Assembly: GCA_018907035.1 (NCBI GenBank)
Contig: JACCIC010000274.1
Coordinates: forward strand, 123,501 to 187,500
Length of the DNA stretch: 64,000 nucleotides
From: Sycobia sp. Sy_11
Lineage: Eukaryota; Arthropoda; Insecta; Hymenoptera; Epichrysomallidae
Direction of reading: 5' to 3'
Below are positions 49,958 to 62,550 of this stretch, one piece after another. The notes below the pieces were generated by a model. The model was not told the DNA's origin. It worked only from the letters and a program-made list of their open reading frames with translations, and searched no databases. The first letter of the stretch is position 1. Every line of letters begins with the position of its first letter. A program made the translations under genes and the position numbers.

Positions 49958-49962
<5 letters not shown>

Positions 49963-50008
<46 letters not shown>
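49963..50008. repeat. (TA)n
   Basis: 23 units. Confidence 0.97.
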
Positions 50009-50010
<2 letters not shown>

Positions 50011-51000
50011 GCATGTCGTCTATGCGATTGAGCGAAACAGCTTTATAAGAACTATGGGAGGAAAATCTCCCTTTAATGATGCATTCTACATCAAACTTTC
50101 TTCTTACACCGTCGATATCTTTTACCGATTATATTGCTTTTAGACGAAATAGCAATTTAATATGATATCCTTTGTTTCCGTTTTCTTTATATTTTAATTA
50201 CACACACAATGTAATAAAAAAAGCACTCAAATAAAATTTTTCAAATACATTTATTTCTTTTCATAATACAATAATAATATTTTGATTATAAGCATAAATA
50301 TCATAACAGCTGCATGCTGGACTTTCTATCGCATTGAAATTTCATTCGATTGGTCCACTCTTTATCATTGTTCGCCAGATATACCGTGAGGACAAATTAA
50401 ATCTAAAAATTTTAGTTGCACGAATCCAGTGAGAAGCACAAATGAATGGTAATTTTTTACTTCTTTCTCAAAGAAGGAACTTCGAAATTTTACGAATAAA
50501 CGCAATACTTTCTTTAACTTACTTTATACTGATTTCGCCGATTTATTACAGACATCAATTGCCAATACTGATCCAATCTGAATTGAACTTGAACTCGAAA
50601 GGTACAATGGATATTTCAGTGACACGGACTTTTACTCTTTATTTGCAGCGTCAGCCATTATTTTCAAATCATTTTTACGTTCAAGCTTTCGTTCTTCCAT
50701 TCCCGTGCACGTTCAACTCTCCTCAAAGCAATTTCTTTCGCGGCGTTATTTTTTTACAGCAATTTTATTAAACACTCGAACGTTAGTACTCGTCAAAATT
50801 GAAATTTCTTCATACATACCGATGATTTTTTACGCAAAAGAGCGTCAATTACTTAATTTACGCGGTCGGTAGTTCGTCCTTGAAACTGTCGCGTCGGACA
50901 CCTACTGATTACGCACACGGGCCCTTGAAGAGAGACGGAGCAACCGCGACTAATTGACCCTTTTTAACGAATTTTTAACATACATACGCTTACCTTATAT
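50009..51000. other. AT-rich DNA without a gene
   Basis: A 110-codon frame (50442-50771) has no recognisable feature. Confidence 0.5.
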
Positions 51001-51022
51001 ACGCGTACTTCGTATATTATTT

Positions 51023-51040
51023 CGTATATTATAATATACG
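51023..51040. repeat. Perfect 18-bp palindrome
   Basis: CGTATATTATAATATACG reads the same on both strands. A third CGTATATTAT lies just upstream at 51011-51020, and GTACTTCG flanks both sides. Confidence 0.85.
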
Positions 51041-51084
51041 TACTTCGCCCGTCTCCGCATGGAAGCGCGTAACGTACGCGAGAG

Positions 51085-51086
<2 letters not shown>

Positions 51087-51120
<34 letters not shown>

Positions 51121-51133
51121 AGAGTGAGAGAGA
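51087..51133. repeat. (TC)n with short opposed GA tail
   Basis: 16 TC units followed at once by AGAGAGTGAGAGAGAAG, which can fold back on the TC strand. Confidence 0.95.
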
Positions 51134-51819
51134 AGTGCCGGAGGGAGGCTCGCTGGTTAATAAATTTCCCAAGTAATACGAGACGAGGCGTGGTAAAATG
51201 TAACTCTTTTCTTTTAGCTTTGTCTCTTCCTCGTCCCGCGCCCTTTTCTATAGTATATTTTTCTTTTATGAATCGTGCGAGATGTCGATTGTGGCGCGGT
51301 CGGCGCACGAGTTCGCATGATAAAAATTCCGTACTTGGAAAAAAGAGAGTTCGTGAATTTATCGAACTGCCCGGGTATATCGGCAAATAATATATCACTA
51401 ATATTTTTACCCTTTTTAGAATCAGACTCTTCGGTTAGATTCGAGCGTTTTCAAATGTTTTATTTCCATTTTCTCACCGTGTATTATTGCAAGACAATAA
51501 CAATGAAAGTTAACCATCGAAGTTTTATTTTTTCTGATGCTTCTGTATGAATTTTTACTGTCATGATTGCATATTACCAACGAGTTTTTAATTTATTTTG
51601 TATTATTTGTTTTAGTTTTGTAATTATATTTTTTTTGTGTGTTTCAAGAAAATGAAAGAGTCAATTCAAAAACAAATTATCTTTAAAAAAGTAAGACATT
51701 TGTATAAGAAACCATCACCTTTGTTCATCTATTGCGTGAAAAAAATACCATAGAGTTATTTATTTATATATAAGTTTCGGTATCATTTCCGATTCGATTT
51801 TCTTAAGTGATACTCCGAT

Positions 51820-52353
51820 TTATCTGGGCGCGAGACTAAATTCCCTGATTTGTTGACATAAACGCCGAGAAAATACTGCCGAACACCGGAAACCAGTCTG
51901 CATTACATACGTTATGTGTTCATGCACGAGGAAAAGCGGAGAATCAGTCTGGGGACCGTTCGAAAAAAAAAAACCTCGTCCCGTAAACAAAAGAACAAGA
52001 AGAAGCACAAAAGAAAAATAGAAGGATAGAGGAAAGAATCGCGGGCCCCTCGCGACGTTCGCGCTCGCGGGCGCGAAAAGAGAAATGCGCCTGCATTGTG
52101 GCGAGAACGGGACACAAAGGAGCAAGAAAAAAGGAGAAGAAAGCGCGGCGCAGTGGAAGGTGGGAGCTGGCGGAGGAGGAGGAGCAACGAAAGATCTTCG
52201 ACGGACCGTCGCGCTCTCGAGTGCCGGGGAATTTCTGGGTTTCGCGGGAGGGTTGTGCCAGGAGGACGAGGGGAACTTGGTTGGGGTGGGGGGTGGAGGG
52301 CATGACGCTGAGAACGGAGAAATGGAAATCGGAGAGCGCGTGAAAGAGTGAGT

Positions 52354-52398
<45 letters not shown>

Positions 52399-52600
52399 GG
52401 AGAGATGTGTTGAGATGGGCTGGCAGGCACGAATTCCGAGATGGGCGCGAGATAAATGCGATCGTGGGAGGGGGGGGGGACTCTCGCGATACGGAGCTCC
52501 TGATAATGAGGTTTTAATAACTAATGCGGTGGGCTTTAAAGGGAAAAAACAAATTTATATATAAAGAGACCGATGGATGATCGAGAGTTTTTGGCATTTT
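51820..52600. other. Purine-rich, CpG-rich block
   Basis: The plus strand is strongly purine-biased (GA, GGA, GAAA) from about 51960 to 52480, ending after (GA)n and a G9 run (52470). Could form triplex DNA. No gene. Confidence 0.5.
52350..52396. repeat. (GA)n
   Basis: GTGAGTGAGAGTGAGAG lead, then about 17 units. Confidence 0.96.
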
Positions 52601-52721
52601 ATGATCTCGGCCCCGTTTCTTTTAATAGTTTTTTGTAGTATATAATTAATATGGCAATATATAAGTCTCAGCTTCAACGTTATAAATTTCAGCGCAATAA
52701 AAATCTCTCGCGGTTATATCT

Positions 52722-52724
<3 letters not shown>

Positions 52725-52771
<47 letters not shown>
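52725..52771. repeat. (AT)n
   Basis: 23 units, 60 bp left of the family A copy. Confidence 0.97.
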
Positions 52772-52776
<5 letters not shown>

Positions 52777-52828
52777 TAAATATTTTTACCGATCAGACGG
52801 TCTTCATAATATAATATATTAGATAAAA

Positions 52829-53100
52829 TAATGAAAGTCAGACTGTCCTTGTTTATATTCATCCGCGAAGAATCTGAAATGGAACTTATTAGTACAATAA
52901 ATTATATTAAAAATTAATAGTAAAATAAAATAATAAATAAAATAATAAAAAAAATAAAAATCATAAAAACAATATACTAGGTTAGTAAAGGACGACCTGA
53001 CTGCCCCCACTACCTGGTGTAAGACATTTTACACCACTACGGTTCATCCTCAGGAACTAAACTAAATTGAACAACCCAGCATCCTACTTTATATACCCTA
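52829..53100 (-). mobile_element. Third copy of family A, single and degenerate
   Basis: It keeps the family landmarks in the same order as the left arm at 35.4 kb: GTCAGACTGTCCTTGTTT (52838-52855), GGTTAGTAAAGGACGAC (52980-52996), CTGACTGCCCCCACTACC (52998-53015) and the complement of CCTGAGGATGAACCGTAGTGG (53035-53055). The middle has become an AAT-rich low-complexity run. The GAAAC part of the core reads GTAAAATG here. There is no mirror arm, so the element can exist singly, and the 35.4-36.2 kb structure may be two copies head to head. Confidence 0.65.
52911..52965. repeat. (AATAA)n-like low complexity
   Basis: AATAAAATAAAATAATAAAT type run inside the family A copy. Confidence 0.7.
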
Positions 53101-53742
53101 TCCTCACTCTAAATTTATTGGTATAACGTTTATAGAACCGCCACCTTCTTAACTTCAATGCGAAATACAAATTTTATATAATAGGAAATGATAAGAGTTG
53201 TCCAATTTACTTGACTCTAACATTAAATTTACATTATTGGTATTCTAGAAAATATGAATATTTTCAAGAGTTTCTCTTTTATATTTATTTTGAATTCCTT
53301 GTTCTAAAAAATGTTTACATTTTCAAAATCGAAAGAATGTAACAAGTTGAAACTATGTTCTTTTTTCCCGGATGTACCATTCACGCTTTGTAAGCTATAC
53401 TTATTAATTTAATTCAGAACAGTCGACATAAGTGCAACTTTTAATTTTCATATCTATATAAATTTAGAATTAAAGGTTAACGTGCCATCCTCAATCGAAA
53501 TAATAAAACGACATTAATACAAATGAAACTCAAATGAATGAAGGCAAATGTAATATTAAAAGTTGCGTAAAATTAGCAGTTTGCTTAGTCACAATTGACG
53601 ATTCATAAATCGGCAGATAATAATTTAATCAGAACAATATACAGGCATTATTATGTCGATAGATTTAATTAATTGTGCTTCATTTTACCAGATTTACCGT
53701 CAAACATATCATTTTGAATTTAAACACCTACAACAAACACCG

Positions 53743-53834
53743 CCGGAAAGCCTATGTATAGGCTCGACGTCTGGCGCGAGCCTTGTAATATAGTCGATGC
53801 ATGGTGCAAGACACTAATTTGGTCACCTTTCCGG
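53743..53834. repeat. Short structured segment with nested inverted repeats
   Basis: Outer arms CCGGAAAG (53743-53750) and CTTTCCGG (53827-53834) pair perfectly. Inside are GCCTA/TAGGC (53750-53763) and, as an alternative, AGGCTCG/CGAGCCT (53760-53783). There is also a weak 30-bp direct repeat, TATAGG-CTCGACGTCTGGCG versus TATAG-TCGATGCATGGTG. It is GC-rich relative to its AT-rich flanks. It matches no RNA family that I know. Confidence 0.4.
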
Positions 53835-54598
53835 GGCCTTCTGAAGGTTCGCATACCGGTAGTTTAAAGATCGAAGATGATGTGTCTCTCCCTTCAATGG
53901 AATTAAAAAATCACGTGCCACAATAGAAAGGAGGCTTCGTGTAATTTGTGAAAATTATCTGAAAAAAATTATTGACAGCTTATATCGATACAAGTGACAG
54001 TGCGATCTCTGAAATTAATCGATTTATATATCTTAAGATTAATCAATCGATCCACGTGATTTTCGCATGTACGAGATTCGAAATTTCCAGATCACTTGGC
54101 TTAATGATCACTGAAGAATGCCAACTTGACGTCGTAAACATTGCTTACTGTTCATTTAACGTTCCCATGAGGACACACTAGTATTCTCCTGATCTTCTGT
54201 ACCTAGTCCCTTTTATAATTTTTTTTAAATTTAATATTCACGGGCATGGCACATGCAATGGCTTTACAATATTTTTCCGGCATTTTTATTTTAAAAAAAA
54301 ACAAATTTAATTTTATTAAATATAATTTGTTTATTAATTCATTAAAACTAATTATTTTCTTTTGTTTCATAAAGTTCGAGAAATTTCTTCTATATATTAA
54401 TCAAAAATCTTAATATAATAACATAAAAATTGATTAATTATATATTATATTTGTTTCACTTTTAAAAATATAATAAAACTAAGATAAGTTTTAAAAAACT
54501 ATAATACTATAATACATATTTAAATAAAAGGAATAATTGGATTAACAACTATTAAGATGAAAAAGTCGACAACACGAATGTATGAAGTTAGTTCTATA

Positions 54599-54634
<36 letters not shown>

Positions 54635-54642
54635 TATATATT
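54599..54642. repeat. (CATA)n into (TA)n
   Basis: 7 CATA units followed by about 8 TA units. Confidence 0.95.
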
Positions 54643-54979
54643 TACATATAAACATTTTATGCAATAAAATAATTCTTTTCTATTACTTAGATTTATTTTA
54701 GATTTTTACTTCTCTATTACTTAGCTAAGGGCAAACTGAAAAGTTAGAAAAAAGTAGAAAAAAAACGGAAATTCTAAGGAAATAATTCCGAAATTTCCGA
54801 CATCCGGCCCTACATCCCTTGACTCCATTCTGGACGTGCACGACGCCTTCTACGCACTTTCATCAACCGCCGTTAACGACGCGGACGTTTCGCCCGCGCG
54901 CTTTCACACCCGGCGCTCGGCGATTTGGCAGATTTGGGCCACGTACTTACGTATACACAGCGGGTCCCCCTCCCCCACG

Positions 54980-54984
<5 letters not shown>

Positions 54985-55024
<40 letters not shown>
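54985..55024. repeat. (AT)n
   Basis: 20 units. Confidence 0.97.
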
Positions 55025-55026
<2 letters not shown>

Positions 55027-55303
55027 GTGGTCGCCTGCGATGCTCGTGCATACGCGCGCCGTGCGCAGTGGGCGGATGCGTACGACCGTATGCGCGCGGG
55101 CCTTTGACGAGGTAAGATCGCCGTCCTTGGTTTGGCGAGGGGCGGGGGGGGGGGGTACCTCGCGACGCGTTCCCAATGCACGCGAGATCTCTACCGCGAA
55201 ATCGACGTTCGAGTTATTCAGCGCGCGTGGGAGTCAGCTTTGTTCAACGCGATGTACAAAGAGCAAAGAGGGGTTGGAGGTGGATCGCAGTCGTTCAGTT
55301 TGG

Positions 55304-55306
55304 TCT

Positions 55307-55340
<34 letters not shown>
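55304..55340. repeat. (TC)n
   Basis: About 18 units. Confidence 0.96.
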
Positions 55341-55343
<3 letters not shown>

Positions 55344-55440
55344 TATTATATGTCTTTCGTTGGTCTGGTTTGAATCCTCCATTACGCTCTTTTCTCAATG
55401 TATATATTTCTCTCATTAGTCGTGCATATGATACGAAGTA

Positions 55441-56520
55441 ATTTAAATTGTAATATTATTACAATGAATCGCTATTTTTGCTCTCAATGCCGCTACGTAC
55501 GTAATTGAATCTTTTCGAATGGATTAATTTTAATTGATTAATTAATCCAAGAACGTAAATTTATTTCGAAATAAAATTGAATTATCTTGTTATAAAGAAG
55601 TAGAAAAGCTACCCCAAAGCTTTGAGCGATTTTTTTACTTATTCTACACGCCAATAATGTGCAGCACTCTCGAGTGCGAAGTCATTAGGTGGCGGCCCGA
55701 TTTGGTTTGATGTTAAGCCGAATCTAATGAAAAAAATTAGAATGAAAATAACAGTTGGAGGTGTTGTCTATAAATACAGAGACTACGCAAACCCACTTAA
55801 TAAATGAATATGTAATGTATGTATCAGTATTAAAGCCCAAATTATCAGAATATATATTTTTATTACCGAATTAATTAGGAATTATGTACCCTATAAATGA
55901 TTAACAAAGGCCTATACAATAGTGAACGACTTTAAGTACTTCGATGTAAATAATTATACGGTTAAGCTAAGTACTACTCCCAATCATATAACCCAGAAGA
56001 AATGATAACAAAATACAACTAGCAATATGCGAGTAATATGAAACGGGCGTTTCACAACCGACTTTAGAAAGAAAGATACCAAAGGCTATACTGAAATTTA
56101 AATCTAATTCAAAGTGATTACAAAAATAGCTTGAAAAAAATCCAGAACTTTTTTTCTTTCTTTATGTTTTTTTCCTTGTCCTGTTCATCATTTTGTATTT
56201 TACTTCTTTTGCAATCAAATTTTGCACTGCCGTATTTTTCTAATTTATCAAGTTTTCTGGCGCTTTTTCTTCAATGTTTAAAATGGCTTGCAATTTAACG
56301 ACGACTGTACAACGTTAAGCGAACTCAGTACTTAAACTAGAATTCCCGTTGCGACGAGTATGGATGTTACCACCATTTCAATTAACGATGTCTCGATTCG
56401 CCGAAGTCATTTACGAATTTGCCATTAATTTCTGTATAATCGCGCAATGTCCATATTTAGAGATTCGCAACAACAAAAAAAAAAAATTTTTTTCGCCCCG
56501 AAAGTTTTTCGATGCTTTTC
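55441..56520. other. AT-rich DNA without a gene
   Basis: Nothing recognised. Confidence 0.55.
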
Positions 56521-56738
56521 CACGCTTCAATTCCAGGGTACGAGTAGACGCGCCAAACTTGCAGCACTGACAAACGAGCCATACGGCATAATGAGAGGAG
56601 GGGGAGGGTAGCGGAAACGCGGCTCTCGACGCGGCAACGATTACGCAATGTTTTTTTTTCCAGCGCGGCTCACTAGACGTATATATACACGGCGCGTGCA
56701 AGTGGGGCCCGAACAAAAGCGCGAGCATATACGATACA

Positions 56739-56740
<2 letters not shown>

Positions 56741-56776
<36 letters not shown>
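56741..56776. repeat. (GA)n
   Basis: 18 units. Confidence 0.97.
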
Positions 56777-56777
<1 letters not shown>

Positions 56778-56963
56778 CTGAGAGCGATAGCGACGGGGGG
56801 AGGGGGGATGAGGGATTTATTGCGCGCCCGCGTGTAGTGGGTGGCACCAACAAGCCGCCACCTCGGCGCGTCGTCGACGACCGCGAGAACACACTCGCCC
56901 CCTGGAAGTTCGGGCCATAAACGGAGCCCAGGTACGCTCGCCGCTGGCCGAGCTGGCGATTGT

Positions 56964-56991
56964 TCTCTCTCTCTCTCTCTCTCGCTCTCTC
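56964..56991. repeat. (TC)n
   Basis: 13 units with one G; complementary to the GA array 190 bp to its left. Confidence 0.94.
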
Positions 56992-57498
56992 GCAACTATC
57001 CAGCAGTCGCGCTCGATTCCTTCCTCGAGATTCGAAATTGACAATTTCAAAGTCCTGCAGAATGACCCCGTGCCTGCGCGCGCGACTACGCGCAAGGGCT
57101 CCCGGGCCCGACGAGCTTCGTCCTCGTACGGCACGCGTACGCGATCAAGGAGCCTCGGAAACCTCTCCGTACGCGGTAACTGAGATTTTGAAGACGCTCG
57201 GCGCCAAGCTGACGCCGCTCGTTACTCGTTAACAACCTGCCCTGGACGGATTCGTGATCTTACTTCGCTTGGCCGTTTTGAGACAGCTCCCCACCCCCCC
57301 CCCGCCCGAATTCCTAAAGTTTTAGATTGACTAATGTTAATTTATTCAGCTTTCGTCCCATTTACACCTACTCTAGGTTTTATGCGTGACGGTATTGCGG
57401 CATACGTCTCGAGTGTTTGAACCCGAGAAGTGAAACTATTTATTTATTGACCCATTTTATCCGATTGACTTAGACACGTGCGAATGTTCTGTCATATT

Positions 57499-57500
<2 letters not shown>

Positions 57501-57572
<72 letters not shown>
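57501..57572. repeat. (TA)n
   Basis: 36 perfect units, the longest clean array in the window. Confidence 0.98.
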
Positions 57573-57575
<3 letters not shown>

Positions 57576-59570
57576 TTTATTGTAACTTCGTTGTTTTACT
57601 ATTTTATGTTCTGCAACACTATAAGTGTATGTTATATTGATAAGACTTACTATAATGAGTGGCAGTATCTATTTATAAAATAACCACATTGTTATTTAGC
57701 ATATATGTTACGAGTTATTTTAATATATTGTGAAATTTCGTGTATACAGATGCAATTAGTCGTGCAACAACTTCTTCTTTTAAAAAATGTAATTATTTAT
57801 GCTACTTTTTATTTATGATTACAAATAAATAAATCTATCTTTATCTCTATCTTTTCCTCTTTCATCATGCTCTTTCGACACGAGAACCTTGTGCATTAGC
57901 ACCTTGGAGCAATTAGCGTGGCTGTTGCGTTCGTGGACGTCTTCCTTTAGTTGGATAGATAAGTGATAAATTTTATTTTTTGATGTTTTCTATACATTTT
58001 ACAGGTAAAAAAAATAAATAACAGAAATTTAAAAAATTGGTAATTGAAACAAGTTCACCTTAAAGTTATTCGCTTTAAAATTAAATTGCAGTGGAATGAT
58101 TCTTTCTGAACTTGGTAAAGTAATTAGAAAAAATTCAGTACAGTGAAGATTATATAGCATTAGACATAAATTTGTGACAAAAAACAGATATGTCAAACAG
58201 GAAGATAGAGACAGAGAATAAGAGAGCGAGTACGGACGAAACGAGATAGGTATAGTATAAGTAATCTGAGTGATTCAGAGGCGTGACAGTTTCGTTGATT
58301 TATATGCCATTACCCCATTCATTTGAAATTTATTGAAAGAATAAATGCTGCATAATGAATTTTTAAATTTTTACATTTGAAAAGTAAAAATATGCTATGG
58401 ACATTTTTTGCTCTTGTATAAACTGCAATGAAGTCTTCGATAAAAATGCTTATTGACTCCGCGTATAAAACGAAAAAAATAATTAATTGACAGTGAGATT
58501 GTGAGTTAAACGTTGTTTCTATTTTGATATAGCAATCTTATGTATATGTGCATGATGAAATGACGATGTATCCTAAGAGATATAATTATTATGGTGAAGT
58601 AATATAGCCGCCTAAGAAAAAATACATTATAAAATAGCTAAGTGAAACGACAATAAATCAAGGCAGACATTGGCGCTAAATTGAGAACAATAGGGTTCAT
58701 CGTCGAGCGAACGATGGAATTTCTGTACTAATAACGTACCTTTATGAAATCGAAGAAAATTTTTTAAATGTTACGTAAGTCACGCACGGATATACGATGC
58801 GCGTTAACTGAACAGCGCTAACGAATGGCTCGATACCGATATAAGTTATGTCCCACGTTTCGATCGCGATTACAAAGCATGCGAATTCGCTCTTGGCCAA
58901 AGTAAATACAGATACAAGAGGATCAGTAGAGGAATTACAAAGATTTGCGCTGTGGCGGCGAATTGAATTGAAAAAATGAAGGAGAACCGCATGATCGGAA
59001 AAAAAGGATGAAAAAAACTGATACAGGTCAAGTGAAATCGGATTAAAAAATCGAGAGAGAAGATGATCGGACATTGTTCATACGATTAATAGTTAACATA
59101 ATGATTTACGCGAGAATTCATACACGACAAGGAATCTTCAAAAACATTACTTTTAATGATGATACTCAATATCGGGAATTTTCAAAATCGCATATGAAAT
59201 CACTATAAAATCTTAAATATATAATTGGAAAATTTATGTTTATACAGGGATATGCGTAGCATAACCATTCCCATATTTCAATTTTGCGTTTAAATAAAAA
59301 TCAGAAGGTTTTGACTGTAGTCAAAAGTTTGGATTTTAAAATGCCCCTTTCTGAAACAAAAGCTTTGTAAAGCTAACGTACAGTTTAATTAATAAGGCTC
59401 AAAAATTCTTATATCACATATGTTACATTTCAATCGAACTAGAAACTCAGTCGTAAATTACGAAAGTTCATTTTTTAGCTTCGAATTATTTAAAACTCCA
59501 AAAAAAAAAAAAAAAAAATGAGAAGACGAACAAAAATGACGAATACGAGAGCCGTAATTGATTAAATTTA
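57573..59570. other. AT-rich DNA without a gene
   Basis: The minus frame at 58742-59074 (110 codons) shows no domain. A16-A17 run at 59502-59518. Confidence 0.5.
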
Positions 59571-59778
59571 ATTTACATGAATGTATCATCCGGCCGAGGA
59601 TGAAGAAGAGGGAGGGAATCCGCGGCAGTGAACGGCTTTCGGTGCGGAATAAAATATTGTAACGGGAGCTCCCGTCGTTTCCCGCCCTCAGTCCCATCCT
59701 ACGCCCTGCTATATTACGAAGATCGAGCCACAGGTCCCGGCGGAGCGCAATATTCAACCTGCTCGCTCGAGCAGAAGG

Positions 59779-59780
59779 GA

Positions 59781-59828
<48 letters not shown>
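59779..59828. repeat. (GA)n
   Basis: About 22 units, with AAAG interruptions at the left. Confidence 0.96.
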
Positions 59829-59829
<1 letters not shown>

Positions 59830-59963
59830 AATGGTGTGGGGTACGAAGGGAGAGATTTATTCACCCCTCAGACATTCCGCACTCTGTCGTCCCCGTTGCC
59901 GTAATATACCCGCAAGTCGTGCGACCTCCCTTTCTTGCGCTCTCTGTTACATATACATATGCA

Positions 59964-59968
<5 letters not shown>

Positions 59969-60011
<43 letters not shown>
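59969..60011. repeat. (TA)n
   Basis: 21 units. Confidence 0.97.
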
Positions 60012-60016
<5 letters not shown>

Positions 60017-60142
60017 GTAAACCCTTGATTTGTCATATCCGATCGGGGCAGTTGTAGGGTACTGCGCGCCCTGTGCAATTAAAAGCGTTTGGTCCCGCAC
60101 GAAAACGCCTCGTCCTTCTCCGATATAGGCATGTGCGTACGT

Positions 60143-60170
60143 GTATCTATCTATCTATCTATCTATCTAT
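60143..60170. repeat. (ATCT)n
   Basis: 7 units, followed by ACTTATACTT and (AT)n. Confidence 0.95.
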
Positions 60171-60177
60171 ACTTATA

Positions 60178-60180
<3 letters not shown>

Positions 60181-60228
<48 letters not shown>
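60181..60228. repeat. (AT)n
   Basis: 24 units. Confidence 0.97.
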
Positions 60229-60231
<3 letters not shown>

Positions 60232-60366
60232 TACAAGAAAACAGGAGCGTCAATTCGCCTCCTCTGCGGATAACCGCGAGAGAATACTCCAGTCGCGCCG
60301 CGCACGTGCGGCTCCTTCGGCTGCTCGCGCACGCTAGTGTACTATGGGTGCTAATCCGATTGTGTC

Positions 60367-60369
<3 letters not shown>

Positions 60370-60418
<49 letters not shown>

Positions 60419-60419
60419 G
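60370..60419. repeat. (TA)n
   Basis: About 19 units, one TG step, then four more. Confidence 0.97.
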
Positions 60420-60909
60420 CTGCCGTTTCTGCTACTGCTGCTGTCTGACGATAGGCACGAGAAAGAGAGATAGGGGGAGGCGGGCGAAGCAATAGCGAGG
60501 AGATTGAATGGCAAAGGAGCTGGGGTAGGGGGAGAAATGGGAGAAGAAGAAGCAGGCGACGGATGGATACAGGGCGAAGGGTTTGATCAGCGCGTGGATC
60601 CGCCTTGGTGAGCTGTCGGCCACAGTTATGGGACGTACGGGGAAGATATCGCTTTTGTGAACTGTTTAACGCGCAGTCTGACAACATGTATCGGTTCTCT
60701 CCTGGTCCGGGTGGTCTTCTTATAAGACGTTGATTGATTAAAGCTTCACGATGGACTTGAAATTTGCGCACTTTTTGTCCATTATTTGTAATGTAAAAAT
60801 AACGGTACCTGAAAATAACGTATTGGATCGACAAAAAAAAATATAATAACTGAAATTTATACGTTTAGCCTGTCGATGGACTCGTTAATTTTGAGTCAGT
60901 GGTTTATTG

Positions 60910-60912
<3 letters not shown>

Positions 60913-60967
<55 letters not shown>
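60913..60967. repeat. (TA)n
   Basis: 27 units. Confidence 0.97.
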
Positions 60968-60968
<1 letters not shown>

Positions 60969-62420
60969 TATAGAACGTTCAAAAATATTTCAAAATATTT
61001 CAAAAATAACTGCAGGCTAATCAAAATGAAATGTCGTAATGAAAGCATCCCACCAAGGAAAGGTCCGTAAGATAATTAAATGTATATTTATATGACTTAT
61101 TATTATTCATAATATTCACGTTAATAAACAAATATTTAGCAAACAGTAGAATGTACATGCCATTCTCCAAGCAGTCGAATAACGAAGATTTGAATATATT
61201 TAAGCTCAGTATTAGCCTGGGCGTGACCCCTATTGTTTTTATGCTCACCTACATTTCATAGAAAAATCAAGACTGTACGAGGCAAATTTTAAGGATTCGA
61301 TTGCAACATTATCTCGAAAAGTGTTATAAATCGGAATCAGGGCCAGTCTACACTTAGTGTACATTATGAATATAACGATAAATTGAAGAGTAATGGTACA
61401 GCAGCTATATACCAAGTTGGAAGGATAATGAGTAATAAACGGCTTTGTGAATATGCGAGTAATGTCCCGATAAGGTTCTCAATTAATCTTACAGCGCGAG
61501 ACATTAAATCTACCCTTAAATTTAACTACAATTAAGATTGCTTCATCGGTAAATATCAATAAAATACATTATCTTCAGTAGTGGCATCTTTTGTTTGTCT
61601 TCCTTTCGTCACTTACTTTTTACATTAAATGTTAGTGTAGCCATTTTTTTGCGTATCTGTCAATTTTTGGCTAGGTACACCCCAGCTACGGTTGAGTTCA
61701 CGAACGCGATAACTGTTATATTAAGCTACCATGTGTGTGTAAGTAGTTCATAATTGTATTGCGACGAGCGTTTATTTTGATTATGTTTACCCGCGAAGAG
61801 TTACATAATATTGTTTTTCTCTCATAAAGTGTTCACAATCATTTAATTCCTTTATCTTTATTATTTATTCATGCGACCAGAAATTAACAAATATCTAATT
61901 ATCAGTGTTATCGATAATAAATTCTGACTTTATGGATTCCCTAGATGAATTCGCTGATTATTGTATTTCATTTGATGAATTAAAGTTACATAAGTGGACT
62001 TTATTGGAATTCTCTCTTTAGATCATATTATATTTGAAATATAATGAATGGAACATTTCCATGACTAATTAATGGACTGATTGATATGAATTTAATTGGA
62101 TTAAATGTAGCAGTAAATTCTCTAAACTCATACAATTTATTAAAATATCAGAACATATATTATATAACAAAATATATAATATTACAATAATTAGTGATCA
62201 GTATGAATACATTTAGATCTCCTTGTATAACTACTTTCCAAAAATTTGAATTAATAAATTGTCGTTAATATTTTTAATTCATTGACATTTCGCACTAATA
62301 CAGACGTACAAAAACTAAAATGAAAGTAGATATAAGCGTGAAAAAGAAAGGCAGCGACAAATAAAATAATACGAATCCGATATAAAACGCCATTGCCTGA
62401 CAAACACGCAGAATAGCATA
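60968..62420. other. AT-rich DNA without a gene
   Basis: TTCAAAATATT-type short direct repeats at 60985-61005. Nothing else. Confidence 0.55.
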
Positions 62421-62477
62421 TATATTTGCGACGAGTTTGAATTACGAACGCGCGAAGAAAGCAAGAGAGGCGGGGGA

Positions 62478-62550
62478 AAAGGAAGAAGAAAAGGAAGAAA
62501 AAGAACAAGAGGAAGAAGAAGAAGAAGAAAAAGAGGAAGCACAAGAAGTT
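62478..62550. repeat. (GAA)n, imperfect
   Basis: About 73 bp of pure or near-pure purine GAA/GGAA/AAAG units. Confidence 0.93.

Larger units (their letters stand above)
45991..49962. other. Long AT-rich stretch, no gene
   Basis: Nearly 4 kb without a long (TA)n array, the largest such gap except 4.7-10.3 kb. Holds the stem-loop at 46.6 kb, a GC-richer patch at 47380-47580 with TGACGTATA, A-rich low-complexity runs at 48664-48705 and 49371-49410, and one (CA)n. Confidence 0.5.
53101..54780. other. AT-rich DNA
   Basis: Holds the structured segment at 53.74 kb and a (CATA)n array. Otherwise nothing recognised. Confidence 0.5.
54790..55440. other. CpG-rich block
   Basis: Holds (TA)n, a G11 run (55144-55155) and (TC)n. 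Long frames in three phases, no family recognised. Confidence 0.5.
56520..57330. other. CpG-rich block
   Basis: Contains (GA)n and (TC)n in opposed orientation and a C-run at 57292-57306. No gene recognised. Confidence 0.5.
59570..60730. other. CpG-rich block with repeats
   Basis: Holds (GA)n, three (TA)n arrays and (ATCT)n. No gene recognised. Confidence 0.45.

Noticed and set aside
57405..57470. CGGGTTCAAACAC on minus resembles a tRNA B box
   Set aside because: No matching A box or acceptor pairing upstream on that strand.
58742..59074. 110-codon minus frame
   Set aside because: No recognisable domain and no supporting start or splice context.
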